Shown here: positions 1 to 9,136 of the stretch, one piece after another | How positions within the stretch are numbered: position 1 is the first letter of the stretch | How the letters are laid out: the number at the start of each line of letters is the position of its first letter | DNA from: Mycobacterium noviomagense | Lineage (GTDB): Bacteria > Actinomycetota > Actinomycetes > Mycobacteriales > Mycobacteriaceae | Length of the DNA stretch: 64,000 bases | Assembly: GCF_010731635.1 (NCBI RefSeq) | Contig: NZ_AP022583.1 | Span: forward strand, 2,914,001-2,978,000 | Direction of reading: 5' to 3' | Made by a program: the position numbers and the translations under genes | The notes under the pieces: generated by a model | What the model saw: only the letters and a program-made list of their open reading frames with translations | Databases searched by the model: none | What the model was told of the DNA's origin: nothing

Positions 1-1252
1 ACTCCACGAACCGCTCCAGCTGCTCCCACTCCCTTACCGCCTGCGCATACGGGGCCGTGGGCTTGCCCACCGAGTCCGGTTCGAGCACATACGCCACCAG
101 CTTGCCCAGCGGCCGGTCGGTAGCGAGAGCCTTGTCGACGGTGTTGTCCTCGGCGTAGTCGCCGACGTCGCGAAGCAGCTCAACGGCCAAGTCGAGCTGC
201 TCGCGGTCCAACGCATCGGGTCCGTCTGCCAGATCGTCGGCCAGGCCCGTCAAGACGTAGACGTTGTCGTCGGTGATATCGACGACCAGCGAGCCGTCGG
301 TGGCCGCGGTGCGGATGTCGTCGTAGGTGCTCAGGTCGGACAGGTCGTGGTCGTGCTCGTCGGCGAGATAGCGGGCCAGTGCCCGCTCCGAGCTGAAGAC
401 GCTGATGCGCCCGTTGCGCCCCAGAAAGATCGGGCGGTCGTCGAAATAGCAGCGCAGCGTATAGAACGTGCCGGCGCCGGTCATGATCTGGATCGGGTCG
501 ATGCCGACCTTCAACCAGAAGTCCTCGTCGCTACCCAGCACCACACCCTCGGCACTAGCAGGTGCCTCCTCCGCGTCCTCGCTCTCCTCGCTGACGCCGG
601 CGTCTACCGCCGTCTCCTCCTCGTCGCTGACGGTTTCCTCGTCGTCATCCTCGGGAGGTTCGGCCAACTCGGCGGCGGCCCGCCCGGAGGCCGCGGCATC
701 GACATCCGGGGTGCGCACAATCTCGTCGATTGCGGCCAGAACGTCGTCCCAGCCTCGCCCGATGATCTCGGCGATCGCATTCCAGCGTTTGAGCCCGGCT
801 TTGCCGCTGAAGTGCTCGATTCCGCCGGCCAGCGTGCCCAGAGTCGGGTTGCCGTTGAAGAACTTGCTGACTGCCGGCAATTCGCAGACCGAACCGATTG
901 ACGACACGATCGTGAGCGTGGCCGCCAGGGAGTTGACCGACTCTTCGGTCGGCTTTTCGGCGACGAGTTCCTCAACGGTGACCAGGTCGAATTGTTTGTC
1001 ACCGGCCGGATTCAGTTTGTGGGCGTTGGCCTGAGTGAGGTCTTTCCATGCCGGGTGGTCGACCAGATCGTTGTCGGTGTCGGTGCGGACGAAGGCCGCC
1101 AGGTCGGCGACGGTTTCGAACCCGTAGAGGTCCTCGTCCTTACCGAGAAACGCCTCCCACTCGTCCCCGGCGTCGCGCCAGCGCGGCGCCCACAGCGTGT
1201 AGCGGTCGCCAACGGTCAGGCTTAGTCGGATAGGTACCAGCTCAGCAGCCAT
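1..1252 (-). CDS. Conserved mycobacterial hypothetical protein (Rv3311-like), 3' end cut by window edge
   Basis: About 417 codons are open from an ATG at 1252-1250 to the window edge, so only the last few residues are missing if the length is near the roughly 420 aa of the M. tuberculosis homologue. The N-terminus reads MAAELVPIRLSL. It is a soluble, acidic protein without signal peptide or membrane segment. An Asp/Glu/Ala/Ser-rich low-complexity linker (about residues 190-235, with runs such as EDDEE and SEESEDAEE) separates two folded halves. The C-terminal half contains FLGRNGRISVFSS and looks like a globular domain of unknown fold. It lies next to sapM on the same strand, as in M. tuberculosis. 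Function is unknown. Confidence 0.85.
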   Translation of the reverse strand, partial: MAAELVPIRLSLTVGDRYTLWAPRWRDAGDEWEAFLGKDEDLYGFETVADLAAFVRTDTDNDLVDHPAWKDLTQANAHKLNPAGDKQFDLVTVEELVAEKPTEESVNSLAATLTIVSSIGSVCELPAVSKFFNGNPTLGTLAGGIEHFSGKAGLKRWNAIAEIIGRGWDDVLAAIDEIVRTPDVDAAASGRAAAELAEPPEDDDEETVSDEEETAVDAGVSEESEDAEEAPASAEGVVLGSDEDFWLKVGIDPIQIMTGAGTFYTLRCYFDDRPIFLGRNGRISVFSSERALARYLADEHDHDLSDLSTYDDIRTAATDGSLVVDITDDNVYVLTGLADDLADGPDALDREQLDLAVELLRDVGDYAEDNTVDKALATDRPLGKLVAYVLEPDSVGKPTAPYAQAVREWEQLERFVE

Positions 1253-1321
1253 GCGGCACAGGATAACGACGAGTGCCCGTCCGGCCCGACCGAGGGCCGA
1301 CCGGGGCGACGCGGGCCGGCC

Positions 1322-2221
1322 TTAGGCTCCCCAGATATCAGTGATGGCAGGAGCGTTCGCAGCGTAGCCGGTTTTGGGCAGCCCGTACATCTGCTCGAGC
1401 GTCGATAACACGCTGTAGTGGCTGATCGGTTCGGGGTAGGCGCCGGGTTTGACGTTGGCTCCGTAGATGATCGTCGGGATCTGGTTACGTGCGGTGTTGT
1501 CGTCTTCGTCCCAGGTCACGATGAGCAGGCTGTTGTTGGTCTTCGCCCAGGCGGCGTACGGGGATAGGTTCTGGTACAGCCACGTGTCGCCTTGAGCGAC
1601 CGAACCGTCGTGCATGTCGTTGTCGAGATTGGGAATGACGAACGAAACCGTCGGCAGACTAGCGTAATTCGAGGGTGCGGGAAACGCCGAGAACGGCAGC
1701 GAGTAGTTCGGCGGGATGTTGCTGAAATCGACCCAGGGCACATGCTTGCGGGCGTATTTGCCTGCGCTGCAGGCCGGCGAGCCCACAGCGGGTAGGTCTT
1801 CGGCGAAACCGGCGAAGGTGTAGCCGGCGGCAAGTAATTCAGAACCGAGGTTGGGCGCGGCGCCGGCATTGACCGGGCACCGGTTTTCCTTCAATCCGAA
1901 CATGTTGCCGGCGAACAGCGCCAAGTAGTTGGGCTCGCTCGGGTGCGTTTCGGCGAAGGATTGCGTCATCGTTGCGCCGTTGGCGACAAGGGAGTTCAGA
2001 AATGGCGCCGACTTGTTGCCGATGATGTTGGCTTGCGAGCGGTTCTCTTCGACCACGATCACTACGTGCGCCGGAGTCGGGATGGCTGCCGCCGCATAGT
2101 TCACCGGAGCCGCTGTGCCGGTTAAATGCGCGGGTAATGATGTGGCCGCGGCGAAGACGGCCAAAATGCCGAACAGCGAGACTGTTTGTCCCTTGCCTTT
2201 TCGCCATGGTCGGCGCCGCAT
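1322..2221 (-). CDS. sapM: SapM-type secreted acid phosphatase, copy 1
   Basis: The 299-residue product has the same length as M. tuberculosis SapM, a secreted phosphatase that acts on phosphoinositides and arrests phagosome maturation. An N-terminal basic stretch and hydrophobic core (about residues 15-35) form a signal peptide. Family motifs are intact: HVVIVVEENRS near the N-terminus (metal/catalytic motif of the phosphoesterase PF04185 family), AETHPSEPNYLALFAG, FAEDLPAVG, and the C-terminal TWDEDDN and ISHYSVLSTLEQMYG. It is the copy closest to canonical SapM. It is followed 126 bp upstream by a paralogue on the same strand, so this is a tandem duplication. Confidence 0.92.
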   Translation of the reverse strand: MRRRPWRKGKGQTVSLFGILAVFAAATSLPAHLTGTAAPVNYAAAAIPTPAHVVIVVEENRSQANIIGNKSAPFLNSLVANGATMTQSFAETHPSEPNYLALFAGNMFGLKENRCPVNAGAAPNLGSELLAAGYTFAGFAEDLPAVGSPACSAGKYARKHVPWVDFSNIPPNYSLPFSAFPAPSNYASLPTVSFVIPNLDNDMHDGSVAQGDTWLYQNLSPYAAWAKTNNSLLIVTWDEDDNTARNQIPTIIYGANVKPGAYPEPISHYSVLSTLEQMYGLPKTGYAANAPAITDIWGA

Positions 2222-2347
2222 GCGGCGAGTATAAGTTCGCTATAGCATGCCGCCGGGTATGGACGCGCCCGTGAGCGGCATGGAAATTGATCGCATCCGG
2301 GAGCTCGTGATGAGCGTCGGGGGTTGACTCCTGATGCGACCGAGCGG

Positions 2348-3256
2348 CTAGCTGCCCCAAATGTCGGTGATTGCAGTAGCGTTCGCCGCGTTTCCCGTCT
2401 TGGGTAGCCCGTACATCTGCTCGAGGGTCGACAACAGGTTGTAGTGGTTTATTTGCTCGTCGTAAGTTCCGGGCTTGACGTTCGCGCCGTAGAAGATCAT
2501 CGGAATGCGGTTGGGGAAGAAGTAGTCGTTGCTCTCGTCCCACACCACGATGAGCAGGCTGTTGTTGGCCTTTGCCCATTCGGCGTACGACGACAGATTT
2601 TGCTGCAACCAACTATCGGCTTGAGCGACCGTGCCGCTGTGCATGTCGTGAACGAGGTTGGGTATGACGAACGAGACCGTCGGCAGGCTGGCGTAATTGG
2701 CCGGGGCGGGAAATGCCGAGAACGGCACGGAGTCGGATGCCGGAACATTGCTGAAGTTGACCCACGGCGCATGGGCGCGGTCGTAGTTGCCCGATGTACA
2801 GACGGTTGAGCCCACGGCTGGCAGGTCTTCGGCGAAACCAGTGAAGGTGAGTCCGGCGGCAAGCAATTCAGCGCCCAGATTGGGTGTGTTGCCTTCGTTG
2901 ACCGGGCAGAAATCCCATATCAGGTCGAACGTGCGCCCGGCGAATAACGCCATGTAGTTCGGCTCGCTCGGGTGTGCTTCGGCGAAGGCTCGCCTCATAT
3001 ATGCGCCATTGGTGGCCAGCGCGTTGATGTACGGAGCCGACGTGTTGCCGATGACGTCGTCGGGGTCGTGGTTTTCCTCCATCACGATTACGACGTGGGC
3101 GGGAGTCGGTATCGTGGCCGCCGCGATGTCCACGGGCGGCGCCACTTTGCCGACGTGCGCTGGCACAAAGAGAAGCAGCGCGCCGACGAACGCCGACGCG
3201 CCGCACAGTCCGGCGATTCGATATCCCATGGATTTACGCGATCCGGGACCAATCAT
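2348..3256 (-). CDS. SapM-like phosphatase paralogue with altered active-site motifs, copy 2
   Basis: This is a second SapM-family protein, clearly paralogous to the one downstream along its whole length (AEAHPSEPNYMALFAG, FAEDLPAVGS, NYASLPTVSFVIPNL, TLEQMYGLPKTG). The key motifs differ: the family EENRS is EENHD here, and TWDEDD is VWDESN, so metal binding or specificity may have changed. The start is uncertain. The frame is open to 3319, but the ATG at 3256 (MIGPGSRKSMG) puts a short basic segment directly before a hydrophobic stretch ending at FVPAHVG, a good signal peptide; ATG 3229 is also possible. It is probably secreted. About 210 bp separate it from upp, which is divergent. Confidence 0.82.
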   Translation of the reverse strand: MIGPGSRKSMGYRIAGLCGASAFVGALLLFVPAHVGKVAPPVDIAAATIPTPAHVVIVMEENHDPDDVIGNTSAPYINALATNGAYMRRAFAEAHPSEPNYMALFAGRTFDLIWDFCPVNEGNTPNLGAELLAAGLTFTGFAEDLPAVGSTVCTSGNYDRAHAPWVNFSNVPASDSVPFSAFPAPANYASLPTVSFVIPNLVHDMHSGTVAQADSWLQQNLSSYAEWAKANNSLLIVVWDESNDYFFPNRIPMIFYGANVKPGTYDEQINHYNLLSTLEQMYGLPKTGNAANATAITDIWGS

Positions 3257-3530
3257 GCCGGGAAGTATAGGAACCGGTTTGACCATCCCGCTTAATGGCG
3301 GTCGGCGTGTCAACTTCATAAATCATGAAAGGCGAGAAGGTATTTCAAGATCAACCGACGATCCAGCTGCTAGCGCATTTATGCACGGTGACGAAGCTGA
3401 CCCGCGAATCGCCGCGCGCGTTTTCCTTTGCATTTGCTACACCGGCAGCCACACAACCCAGGCAAGTGAATAACTGAGCATTTCTGCCGGCCATTTCGAC
3501 GCGGTGGCCGCCCAGCTAGGGTCAACATTT

Positions 3531-4154
3531 GTGGAAGTGCACGTGATTGACCATCCGCTGGCCGCCGCCCGGCTCACTGCATTGCGCGACGAACGCACCG
3601 ACAACGCCGCGTTCCGTGCTGCGCTGCGCGACTTGACGCTGATGCTGGTCTACGAGGCCACCCGCGACGCGCCCAGCGAAACGGTCCACGTGCGCACCCC
3701 GCTCGCCGAGGCCACCGGGGTGCGGCTTGCCAAACCACCGCTTCTGGTGCCGGTACTGCGAGCTGGTCTGGGCATGGTCGATCAAGCTCACGCGCTGATA
3801 CCCGAGGCCCGGGTGGGATTCGTCGGCGTCGTTCGGGACGAGGAAACCCACCGGCCGGTGCCATATCTGGAGTCGCTGCCCGACGAGCTGAGCGCCCAGC
3901 CGGTGATCGTGCTCGACCCCATGCTGGCAACCGGCGGCTCAATGGCCCACACCATCGGCTTGCTACTGCGCCGCGGTGCAACAGACATCACCGTGCTCTG
4001 CGTCGTCGCTGCACCAGAAGGCTTGGCGGCGCTGGAGAATGCGGCACCCAACGTGCGCCTCTACACGGCGGCCATCGACGAACGGCTCAACGAAATCGCC
4101 TACATTGTCCCCGGTCTCGGCGATGCGGGTGATCGCCAGTTCGGGCCACGCTGA
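3531..4154 (+). CDS. upp: Uracil phosphoribosyltransferase
   Basis: Converts uracil and PRPP to UMP in pyrimidine salvage. The 207-residue reading (GTG at 3531, [10 protein letters not shown]) matches the M. tuberculosis protein exactly in length; an in-frame GTG at 3504 would add nine residues with no family counterpart. Visible motifs are [14 protein letters not shown] (the flexible/active-site region), the PRPP loop [11 protein letters not shown], and the C-terminal uracil-binding segment with [11 protein letters not shown]. The gene converges on pmmB with a single base between the stop codons, so the two transcripts probably overlap at their ends. Confidence 0.95.
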   Translation: MEVHVIDHPLAAARLTALRDERTDNAAFRAALRDLTLMLVYEATRDAPSETVHVRTPLAEATGVRLAKPPLLVPVLRAGLGMVDQAHALIPEARVGFVGVVRDEETHRPVPYLESLPDELSAQPVIVLDPMLATGGSMAHTIGLLLRRGATDITVLCVVAAPEGLAALENAAPNVRLYTAAIDERLNEIAYIVPGLGDAGDRQFGPR

Positions 4155-4155
4155 G

Positions 4156-5757
4156 CTACCAGCGCTGCACCGAGGCGACGAGTTCGTCACGCAGCGTGCC
4201 CACGCGCTCACGACCACGTTGAAGATCTTCGCCCGCCGGGCAGCCCGCCTCGACGTAGAACTTCAACTTGGGCTCCGTGCCGGACGGTCGCACCACGACC
4301 CGGGCCCACACGTCGGCGTCGGCGCCGAAGAAGACCAGTGCATCAGTTGTGTTGTCTGCCTGCACTAAATCCGTTGTCGCAGCAGTCAATCCAGCCAAGT
4401 GGCTTGGCGGGTTCGTGCGCAGTCGCTGCATGACGCCGGCTGCTTCGTCGGGCCCGGCCACTGGGCGCGACACCGCCGCGCCCATGTGGACCCCATGACG
4501 ACGGGCAAGCTCGTCGAGCGCGTCAAGCACCGAACGGTCTTGCGCTTTGAGCGCCGCCACCAGATCGCAGGCCAGCACGGCCGCGCTGATGCCGTCCTTG
4601 TCGCGCACGGCCGCAGGGTCGACGCAATGCCCGATTGCCTCTTCGTACGCGTAGACCAGCCTGAACCCGGGCATCTCGGCGTCGGCGCGCGCCAGCCATT
4701 TGAACCCGGTCAGCGTTTCGACGTGGCGCGCGCCGTAGTGCGCGGCGATCGCCGCCAGCATCCGCGACGACACCACCGTGCTGGCCACCACGGCAGTCTG
4801 CGGAGATTCGGTATGCGACAAAATGTAGTCGCCGAGTAGCCAACCGGTCTCGTCACCTGACAGCATCCGCCAACCCGCTGGCGTGGGTATACCGACCGCG
4901 CAGCGATCCGCGTCAGGGTCCAACGCGATCGCGATATCGGCGTCGACGTCCTCGGCCAGGCGCAACAGCTCGTCGGTCGCGCCCGGCTCCTCGGGATTAG
5001 GAAACGCGACCGTGGGAAAGTTGGGGTCCGGCGCGTATTGCACGCCGACAGTGTGCACTTCACCGAAACCGGCGCGGTGCAGCGTTTCGACGGCGACCGC
5101 GCCGCCGACGCCGTGTAACGGTGTCAAAGCCACTCGCACCGATCCTGACGAGCGCCGCAGGCAGGCTGTGCGCTCGATATAGCGGTCAACCATGGCGTCG
5201 TCGATGGGTTCGACTGGGGCTCTGGCGATCTGGTCGGCGAACGGAGCAGCGGCCATCGCGGATTCGATCGCGGAATCGGTAGGTGAGACGATTTGAAGGC
5301 CGCCGTCGCCGTACACCTTGTACCCGTTGTCGCCCGGCGGATTGTGTGACGCGGTGACCTGTACTCCAGCCGCCGCGCCGCTGTGTCGCACGGTGAACGC
5401 GACCACTGGCGTGGGCACTGGGCCGGGAAACAGCGTTACCGAAAAGCCCTCAGCAGCAAAGACTTCAGCCGCAGCAACAGCGAAGAGCGCTGAACCATGC
5501 CGCGCATCGCGGCCGAGGATCACCCGCGAGCCGGCCACCCCACGCTCTTTGAGCACCTGTGCCACCGCCCATGTCGCACGCAGCACCACGGCCAGGTTCA
5601 TCGCGTCCGGTCCGCCGCGCAGCGGCCCCCGCAGACCCGCCGTGCCGAACCTCAACGGCCGGGCGAACCGCGCAGCGAGCTCGCCGGGCTCATAGGCGGC
5701 CAGCTCGGCGGCCGTCACCGGATCGGGGTCGTGTGCGATCCACTCCTCGGGCGTCAC
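4156..5757 (-). CDS. pmmB: Phosphomannomutase / phosphoglucomutase family enzyme PmmB
   Basis: Alpha-D-phosphohexomutase of 533 residues, one residue from the M. tuberculosis length, starting at a GTG at 5757 preceded by GGGAG. Family signatures in order are FGTAGLRG (start of domain 1), VTASHNPPGDNG (active-site phosphoserine loop), DPDADR (Mg2+ loop), the sugar-binding GDETGWLLGDY and YEEAIGH segments, and the phosphate-binding RPSGTEPKLK near the C-terminus. It interconverts hexose 1- and 6-phosphates, or pentose phosphates in close relatives. It sits 11 bp downstream of deoD on the same strand, so the pair may release and isomerise (deoxy)ribose 1-phosphate. Exact substrate is inferred. 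Confidence 0.94.
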   Translation of the reverse strand: MTPEEWIAHDPDPVTAAELAAYEPGELAARFARPLRFGTAGLRGPLRGGPDAMNLAVVLRATWAVAQVLKERGVAGSRVILGRDARHGSALFAVAAAEVFAAEGFSVTLFPGPVPTPVVAFTVRHSGAAAGVQVTASHNPPGDNGYKVYGDGGLQIVSPTDSAIESAMAAAPFADQIARAPVEPIDDAMVDRYIERTACLRRSSGSVRVALTPLHGVGGAVAVETLHRAGFGEVHTVGVQYAPDPNFPTVAFPNPEEPGATDELLRLAEDVDADIAIALDPDADRCAVGIPTPAGWRMLSGDETGWLLGDYILSHTESPQTAVVASTVVSSRMLAAIAAHYGARHVETLTGFKWLARADAEMPGFRLVYAYEEAIGHCVDPAAVRDKDGISAAVLACDLVAALKAQDRSVLDALDELARRHGVHMGAAVSRPVAGPDEAAGVMQRLRTNPPSHLAGLTAATTDLVQADNTTDALVFFGADADVWARVVVRPSGTEPKLKFYVEAGCPAGEDLQRGRERVGTLRDELVASVQRW

Positions 5758-5768
5758 CAGCGCTCCCG

Positions 5769-6575
5769 TCAGAGCCGGGCCACCACGCCGGCCAGCAGCG
5801 AACCCATCCGGGCCGCCGAGGCAGCCCCGGCCTCCACCACCTCGACGTGGCTGAGCGGGGCGCCGGTGATGCCCGCTGCCAGATTGGTCACCAGCGATAC
5901 CCCCAGCACCTGCGCCCCGGCTGCGCGGGCCGCGATCGTCTCGTGCACCGTCGACATGCCCACCAAGTCGGCACCCAGGATGTGCAGCATCCGGATTTCG
6001 GCCGGCGTTTCGTAGTGCGGCCCCGGCAGGCCCGCATACACGCCCTCCGTCAAGGTCGGGTCGACCTGGCGGGCCAGCTCCCGCAGCTGCGGCGCGTAGG
6101 CGTCGACCAGGTCGACGAACTGCGGCCCAACCAGCGGCGAGCGCGCGGTGAGGTTCAGATGGTCACTGATCAGCACCGGCTGGCCGACCTGCATATCGGG
6201 GCGCAGCCCGCCGGCGGCATTGGTGAGCACGATCGTGTGGACCCCGGCCGCGCAGGCGGTGCGCACCGGGTGGACCACGTGCAGCAGGTCATGGCCTTCG
6301 TAGGCATGGATGCGGCCGGCCAACACCAGCACCCGGTGGCTACCGATGCGCATCGACAGCAGCTGGCCGGTGTGCCCGACGGCGGTGGGCGGGCTGAACC
6401 CGGGCAGCTCCGCCATGGGCAGCACCGCGGTTGCCGAGCCCAGCGCCGCGACGGCCGGCGCCCACCCCGACCCCAGCACGATCGCCACGTCGTGCGCGGC
6501 GACACCGGTGCGCTCGGCGATGACCTGCGCCGCCCGCTTCGCCAGTGCATCCGGATCGGGCGGACCATCGGTCAC
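5769..6575 (-). CDS. deoD: Purine nucleoside phosphorylase (class I, trimeric)
   Basis: Phosphorolyses purine nucleosides to base and (deoxy)ribose 1-phosphate. The frame stays open far upstream, but the GTG at 6575 ([14 protein letters not shown]) gives 268 residues, the same as the mycobacterial family, and aligns its N-terminus; the upstream extension is antisense to amiB1 and is a shadow. Motifs include VLGSGW (phosphate-binding Gly/Ser), [29 protein letters not shown] (base pocket) and GMSTVHE. The start lies only 24 bp from the divergent amiB1 start, so the two share one compact promoter region. Likely co-transcribed with pmmB downstream. Confidence 0.95.
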   Translation of the reverse strand: MTDGPPDPDALAKRAAQVIAERTGVAAHDVAIVLGSGWAPAVAALGSATAVLPMAELPGFSPPTAVGHTGQLLSMRIGSHRVLVLAGRIHAYEGHDLLHVVHPVRTACAAGVHTIVLTNAAGGLRPDMQVGQPVLISDHLNLTARSPLVGPQFVDLVDAYAPQLRELARQVDPTLTEGVYAGLPGPHYETPAEIRMLHILGADLVGMSTVHETIAARAAGAQVLGVSLVTNLAAGITGAPLSHVEVVEAGAASAARMGSLLAGVVARL

Positions 6576-6599
6576 AGCGGCCGAGCTTAGACTGCGAGC

Positions 6600-7781
6600 A
6601 TGCCCACCACCGCATTGGATGCCGTCGAAGATGCGGTGCGCCGTCGTGGCGGCGATATCGTCGAGCTCTCCCACGCGATCCACGCCGAGCCGGAGCTGGC
6701 ATTCAACGAGCACAGCAGCTGCGCCAAAACACAGAAACTGGTCGCAGAACGAGGATTTGAGATCACCGCAAGCGCCGGAGGTTTGGACACGGCGTTTCGC
6801 GCCGACTTCGGCAGTGGCCAACTTGTCGTCGGAATCTGCGCCGAATACGACGCATTGCCCGGAATCGGGCACGCCTGCGGGCACAACATCATCGCCGCCT
6901 CGGCGGTGGGCACCGCGTTGGCGCTGGCTGAGGTCGCCGACGACCTGGGCCTGACGGTCGCGCTGCTGGGCACCCCGGCCGAGGAGTCCGGCGGCGGCAA
7001 GGCCCTGATGCTGCAGGCCGGCGTGTTCGACGACGTCGCAGTCGCGGTGATGCTGCATCCGGGGCCGGCGGACATCGCAGCGGCACGGTCGCTGGCATTG
7101 GCAGAGGTCAGCGTCCGCTATCGGGGCCGGGAATCCCACGCCGCCGTCGCTCCCTACCTGGGGATCAACGCGGCCGACGCCGTGACCGTCGCCCAGGTTG
7201 CCATCGGACTGCTGCGCCAGCAGCTGGCGCCCGGGCAACAGGTGCACGGCATCGTCACCGACGGCGGCCAGGCAGTCAACGTCATCCCCGGCCAGGCCAG
7301 CCTGCTATACGCGATGCGGGCGCTCAACTCCGAGTCACTGCAGGAGTTGCGGGGCAGGGTGCTGTCCTGCTTCGCCGCCGGCGCGCTGGCAACCGGCTGC
7401 GAGCACGAGATCGACGACATGGCACCGCCCTACGCGGAGCTGAAGCCGGATCCGTGGCTGGCCGAGGCATGCCGGGACGAGATGCGCCGACTCGGACGCG
7501 AACCACTGCCGGTCGAAATCGAGGCAAGCCTGCCGTTGGGCAGCACCGATATGGGCAACGTCACCCAGGTGCTCCCCGGCATTCACCCGGTGATCGGCGT
7601 CGACGCCGGCGGGGCCACCGTGCACCAGGCCGCGTTCGCCGAGGCGGCCGTCGGGCCCAGCGCCGACCGCGCAGTCGTGGAGGGCGCAATCATGTTGGCC
7701 CGCACGGTAGTTCGCCTCGCCGAAACCCCGGCCCAACGCGACCGGGTGCTGGCGGCTCGTGAGCAGCGGGCGGCGTCATGA
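6600..7781 (+). CDS. amiB1: M20 family amidohydrolase / peptidase AmiB1
   Basis: The 393-residue product matches M. tuberculosis AmiB1 in length. It belongs to the M20 metallopeptidase group (aminobenzoyl-glutamate utilisation / N-acyl amino-acid amidohydrolase). Two-metal motifs are visible: [17 protein letters not shown], with the metal-ligand Asp and His residues, the catalytic EES in [11 protein letters not shown], and MLHPGP further on. The dimerisation insert lies in the middle third. No signal peptide is present, so it is cytoplasmic. Its last four bases overlap the next gene (ATGA), indicating translational coupling. The natural substrate is not known. Confidence 0.92.
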   Translation: MPTTALDAVEDAVRRRGGDIVELSHAIHAEPELAFNEHSSCAKTQKLVAERGFEITASAGGLDTAFRADFGSGQLVVGICAEYDALPGIGHACGHNIIAASAVGTALALAEVADDLGLTVALLGTPAEESGGGKALMLQAGVFDDVAVAVMLHPGPADIAAARSLALAEVSVRYRGRESHAAVAPYLGINAADAVTVAQVAIGLLRQQLAPGQQVHGIVTDGGQAVNVIPGQASLLYAMRALNSESLQELRGRVLSCFAAGALATGCEHEIDDMAPPYAELKPDPWLAEACRDEMRRLGREPLPVEIEASLPLGSTDMGNVTQVLPGIHPVIGVDAGGATVHQAAFAEAAVGPSADRAVVEGAIMLARTVVRLAETPAQRDRVLAAREQRAAS

Positions 7782-8947
7782 GTCTCATAGATAGCGCCGA
7801 GTCCTGGCTGGCCGCCCACCACGACGAGCTGGTCGAGTGGCGGCGTCACATCCACCGCTACCCCGAGCTGGGCCGCCAGGAGTTCGCCACCACCCAGTTC
7901 GTCGCCGAGCGGTTGGCCGACGCCGGGCTCAACCCCAAGGTGCTGCCCGGCGGGACCGGCTTGACCTGCGACTTCGGCCCGGAGCACGAACCCAGGATCG
8001 CGTTGCGCGCCGACATGGATGCGCTGCCGATGGCCGAGCGCACCGGAGCCCCGTACTCGTCGACGATGCCCAACGTCGCGCACGCCTGCGGACATGACGC
8101 GCACACCGCGATCCTGCTCGGCACCGCGCTGGCGTTGGCGTCGGCGCCCGAATTGCCTGTCGGCGTGCGCCTGATCTTCCAGGCCGCCGAAGAGCTGATG
8201 CCGGGCGGGGCGATCGACGCGATCGCGGCCGGAGTGCTGACCGGGGTCACCCGGATTTTCGCGTTGCATTGCGACCCGCGCCTTGCCGTCGGCAAGGTGG
8301 CGGTGAAGCAGGGTCCGATCACGTCGGCCGCCGACCGGCTAGAGATCACCCTCTATTCGCCCGGTGGACATACGTCCCGCCCGCACCTGACCGCGGACCT
8401 GGTCTACGGGCTCGGCGCGTTGATCACCGGGGTGCCCGGTGTGCTGTCGCGGAGAATCGACCCCCGCAAGGGCACCATCTTGGTGTGGGGTGCGGTCAAC
8501 GCCGGCGCGGCGGCCAATGCGATTCCGCAGACCGGTGTGCTGGCGGGCACTGTGCGCACCGCCAGCCGGGATACCTGGCAGAGCCTCGAGGGCATCATCC
8601 GTGAGACTGTGTCGGCGCTGCTGTCGCCGCTGGGCATCGAGCACACGCTGCAATATCACCGTGGGGTGCCGCCCGTGGTCAACGAGGAGATCTCGACGCG
8701 CATCCTCACCCACGCCATCGAAGCCGTCGGCCCGGATGTGCTGGCCGACACCCGCCAGTCCGGCGGCGGCGAAGACTTCTCCTGGTATCTGGAGGAAGTT
8801 CCCGGCGCGATGGCGCGCCTCGGCGTCTGGTCGGGCCGCGGCCCGCAGCTCGACCTGCACCAGCCGACGTTCGATCTCGACGAGCGGGCGCTGGCGATCG
8901 GGGTGCGGGTCATGGTCAACATCGTCGAGCAGGCCGCCGCCTTCTAG
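7778..8947 (+). CDS. amiA1: M20 family amidohydrolase / peptidase AmiA1
   Basis: The product is 389 residues, as in M. tuberculosis AmiA1, and is an M20D hydrolase related to hippurate/IAA-amino acid hydrolases. Metal and catalytic motifs are RADMDALPM, AHACGHDAHT, FQAAEEL and the late GGGEDFSWYL (metal-binding Glu-Asp). It is distantly paralogous to the preceding amiB1 and is translationally coupled to it by an ATGA overlap. The pair probably deacylates or deamidates N-acyl amino acids or dipeptides in the cytoplasm, though the substrate cannot be read from sequence. Downstream the DUF559 element interrupts the M. tuberculosis gene order, where Rv3304 and lpdA follow directly. Confidence 0.92.
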   Translation: MSLIDSAESWLAAHHDELVEWRRHIHRYPELGRQEFATTQFVAERLADAGLNPKVLPGGTGLTCDFGPEHEPRIALRADMDALPMAERTGAPYSSTMPNVAHACGHDAHTAILLGTALALASAPELPVGVRLIFQAAEELMPGGAIDAIAAGVLTGVTRIFALHCDPRLAVGKVAVKQGPITSAADRLEITLYSPGGHTSRPHLTADLVYGLGALITGVPGVLSRRIDPRKGTILVWGAVNAGAAANAIPQTGVLAGTVRTASRDTWQSLEGIIRETVSALLSPLGIEHTLQYHRGVPPVVNEEISTRILTHAIEAVGPDVLADTRQSGGGEDFSWYLEEVPGAMARLGVWSGRGPQLDLHQPTFDLDERALAIGVRVMVNIVEQAAAF

Positions 8948-8973
8948 CCGCCGCTCCTCTTAGCTCCTCTTAG

Positions 8974-9007
8974 CGCGAGCGTGCGTGTCTGTACGCCGAC
9001 ACGCCGC
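8974..9007. repeat. Left inverted repeat of the DUF559 element (hairpin-forming)
   Basis: This 34-bp segment is an inverted copy of 10059-10092, with 32 of 34 positions matching. Inside it, GCGTGTC and GACACGC form a 7-bp stem around an 8-base loop, so each repeat is itself palindromic. The two repeats flank a single gene that the M. tuberculosis gene order lacks, which suggests ends of a small mobile or regulatory unit. A further inverted pair (ACGCCGC at 9001-9007 and GCGGCGT about 25 bp on) follows on the inner side. Confidence 0.75.
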
Positions 9008-9136
9008 AGAGGCTGGCGATCTGCGCACACTCGCGGCGTACGTGGAGTATCCACAGCGCCGGCTTTGTGCACAGATCGGCCATCGCGGATCCGAGGTGAA
9101 CGCGGCGGTGGCTCCGGTGAACCGACGATTACCGCC

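Noticed and set aside
5769..7247. Long 492-codon reading of deoD
   Set aside because: The extra N-terminal part is antisense to amiB1 and has no family similarity; GTG 6575 gives the normal 268 residues.
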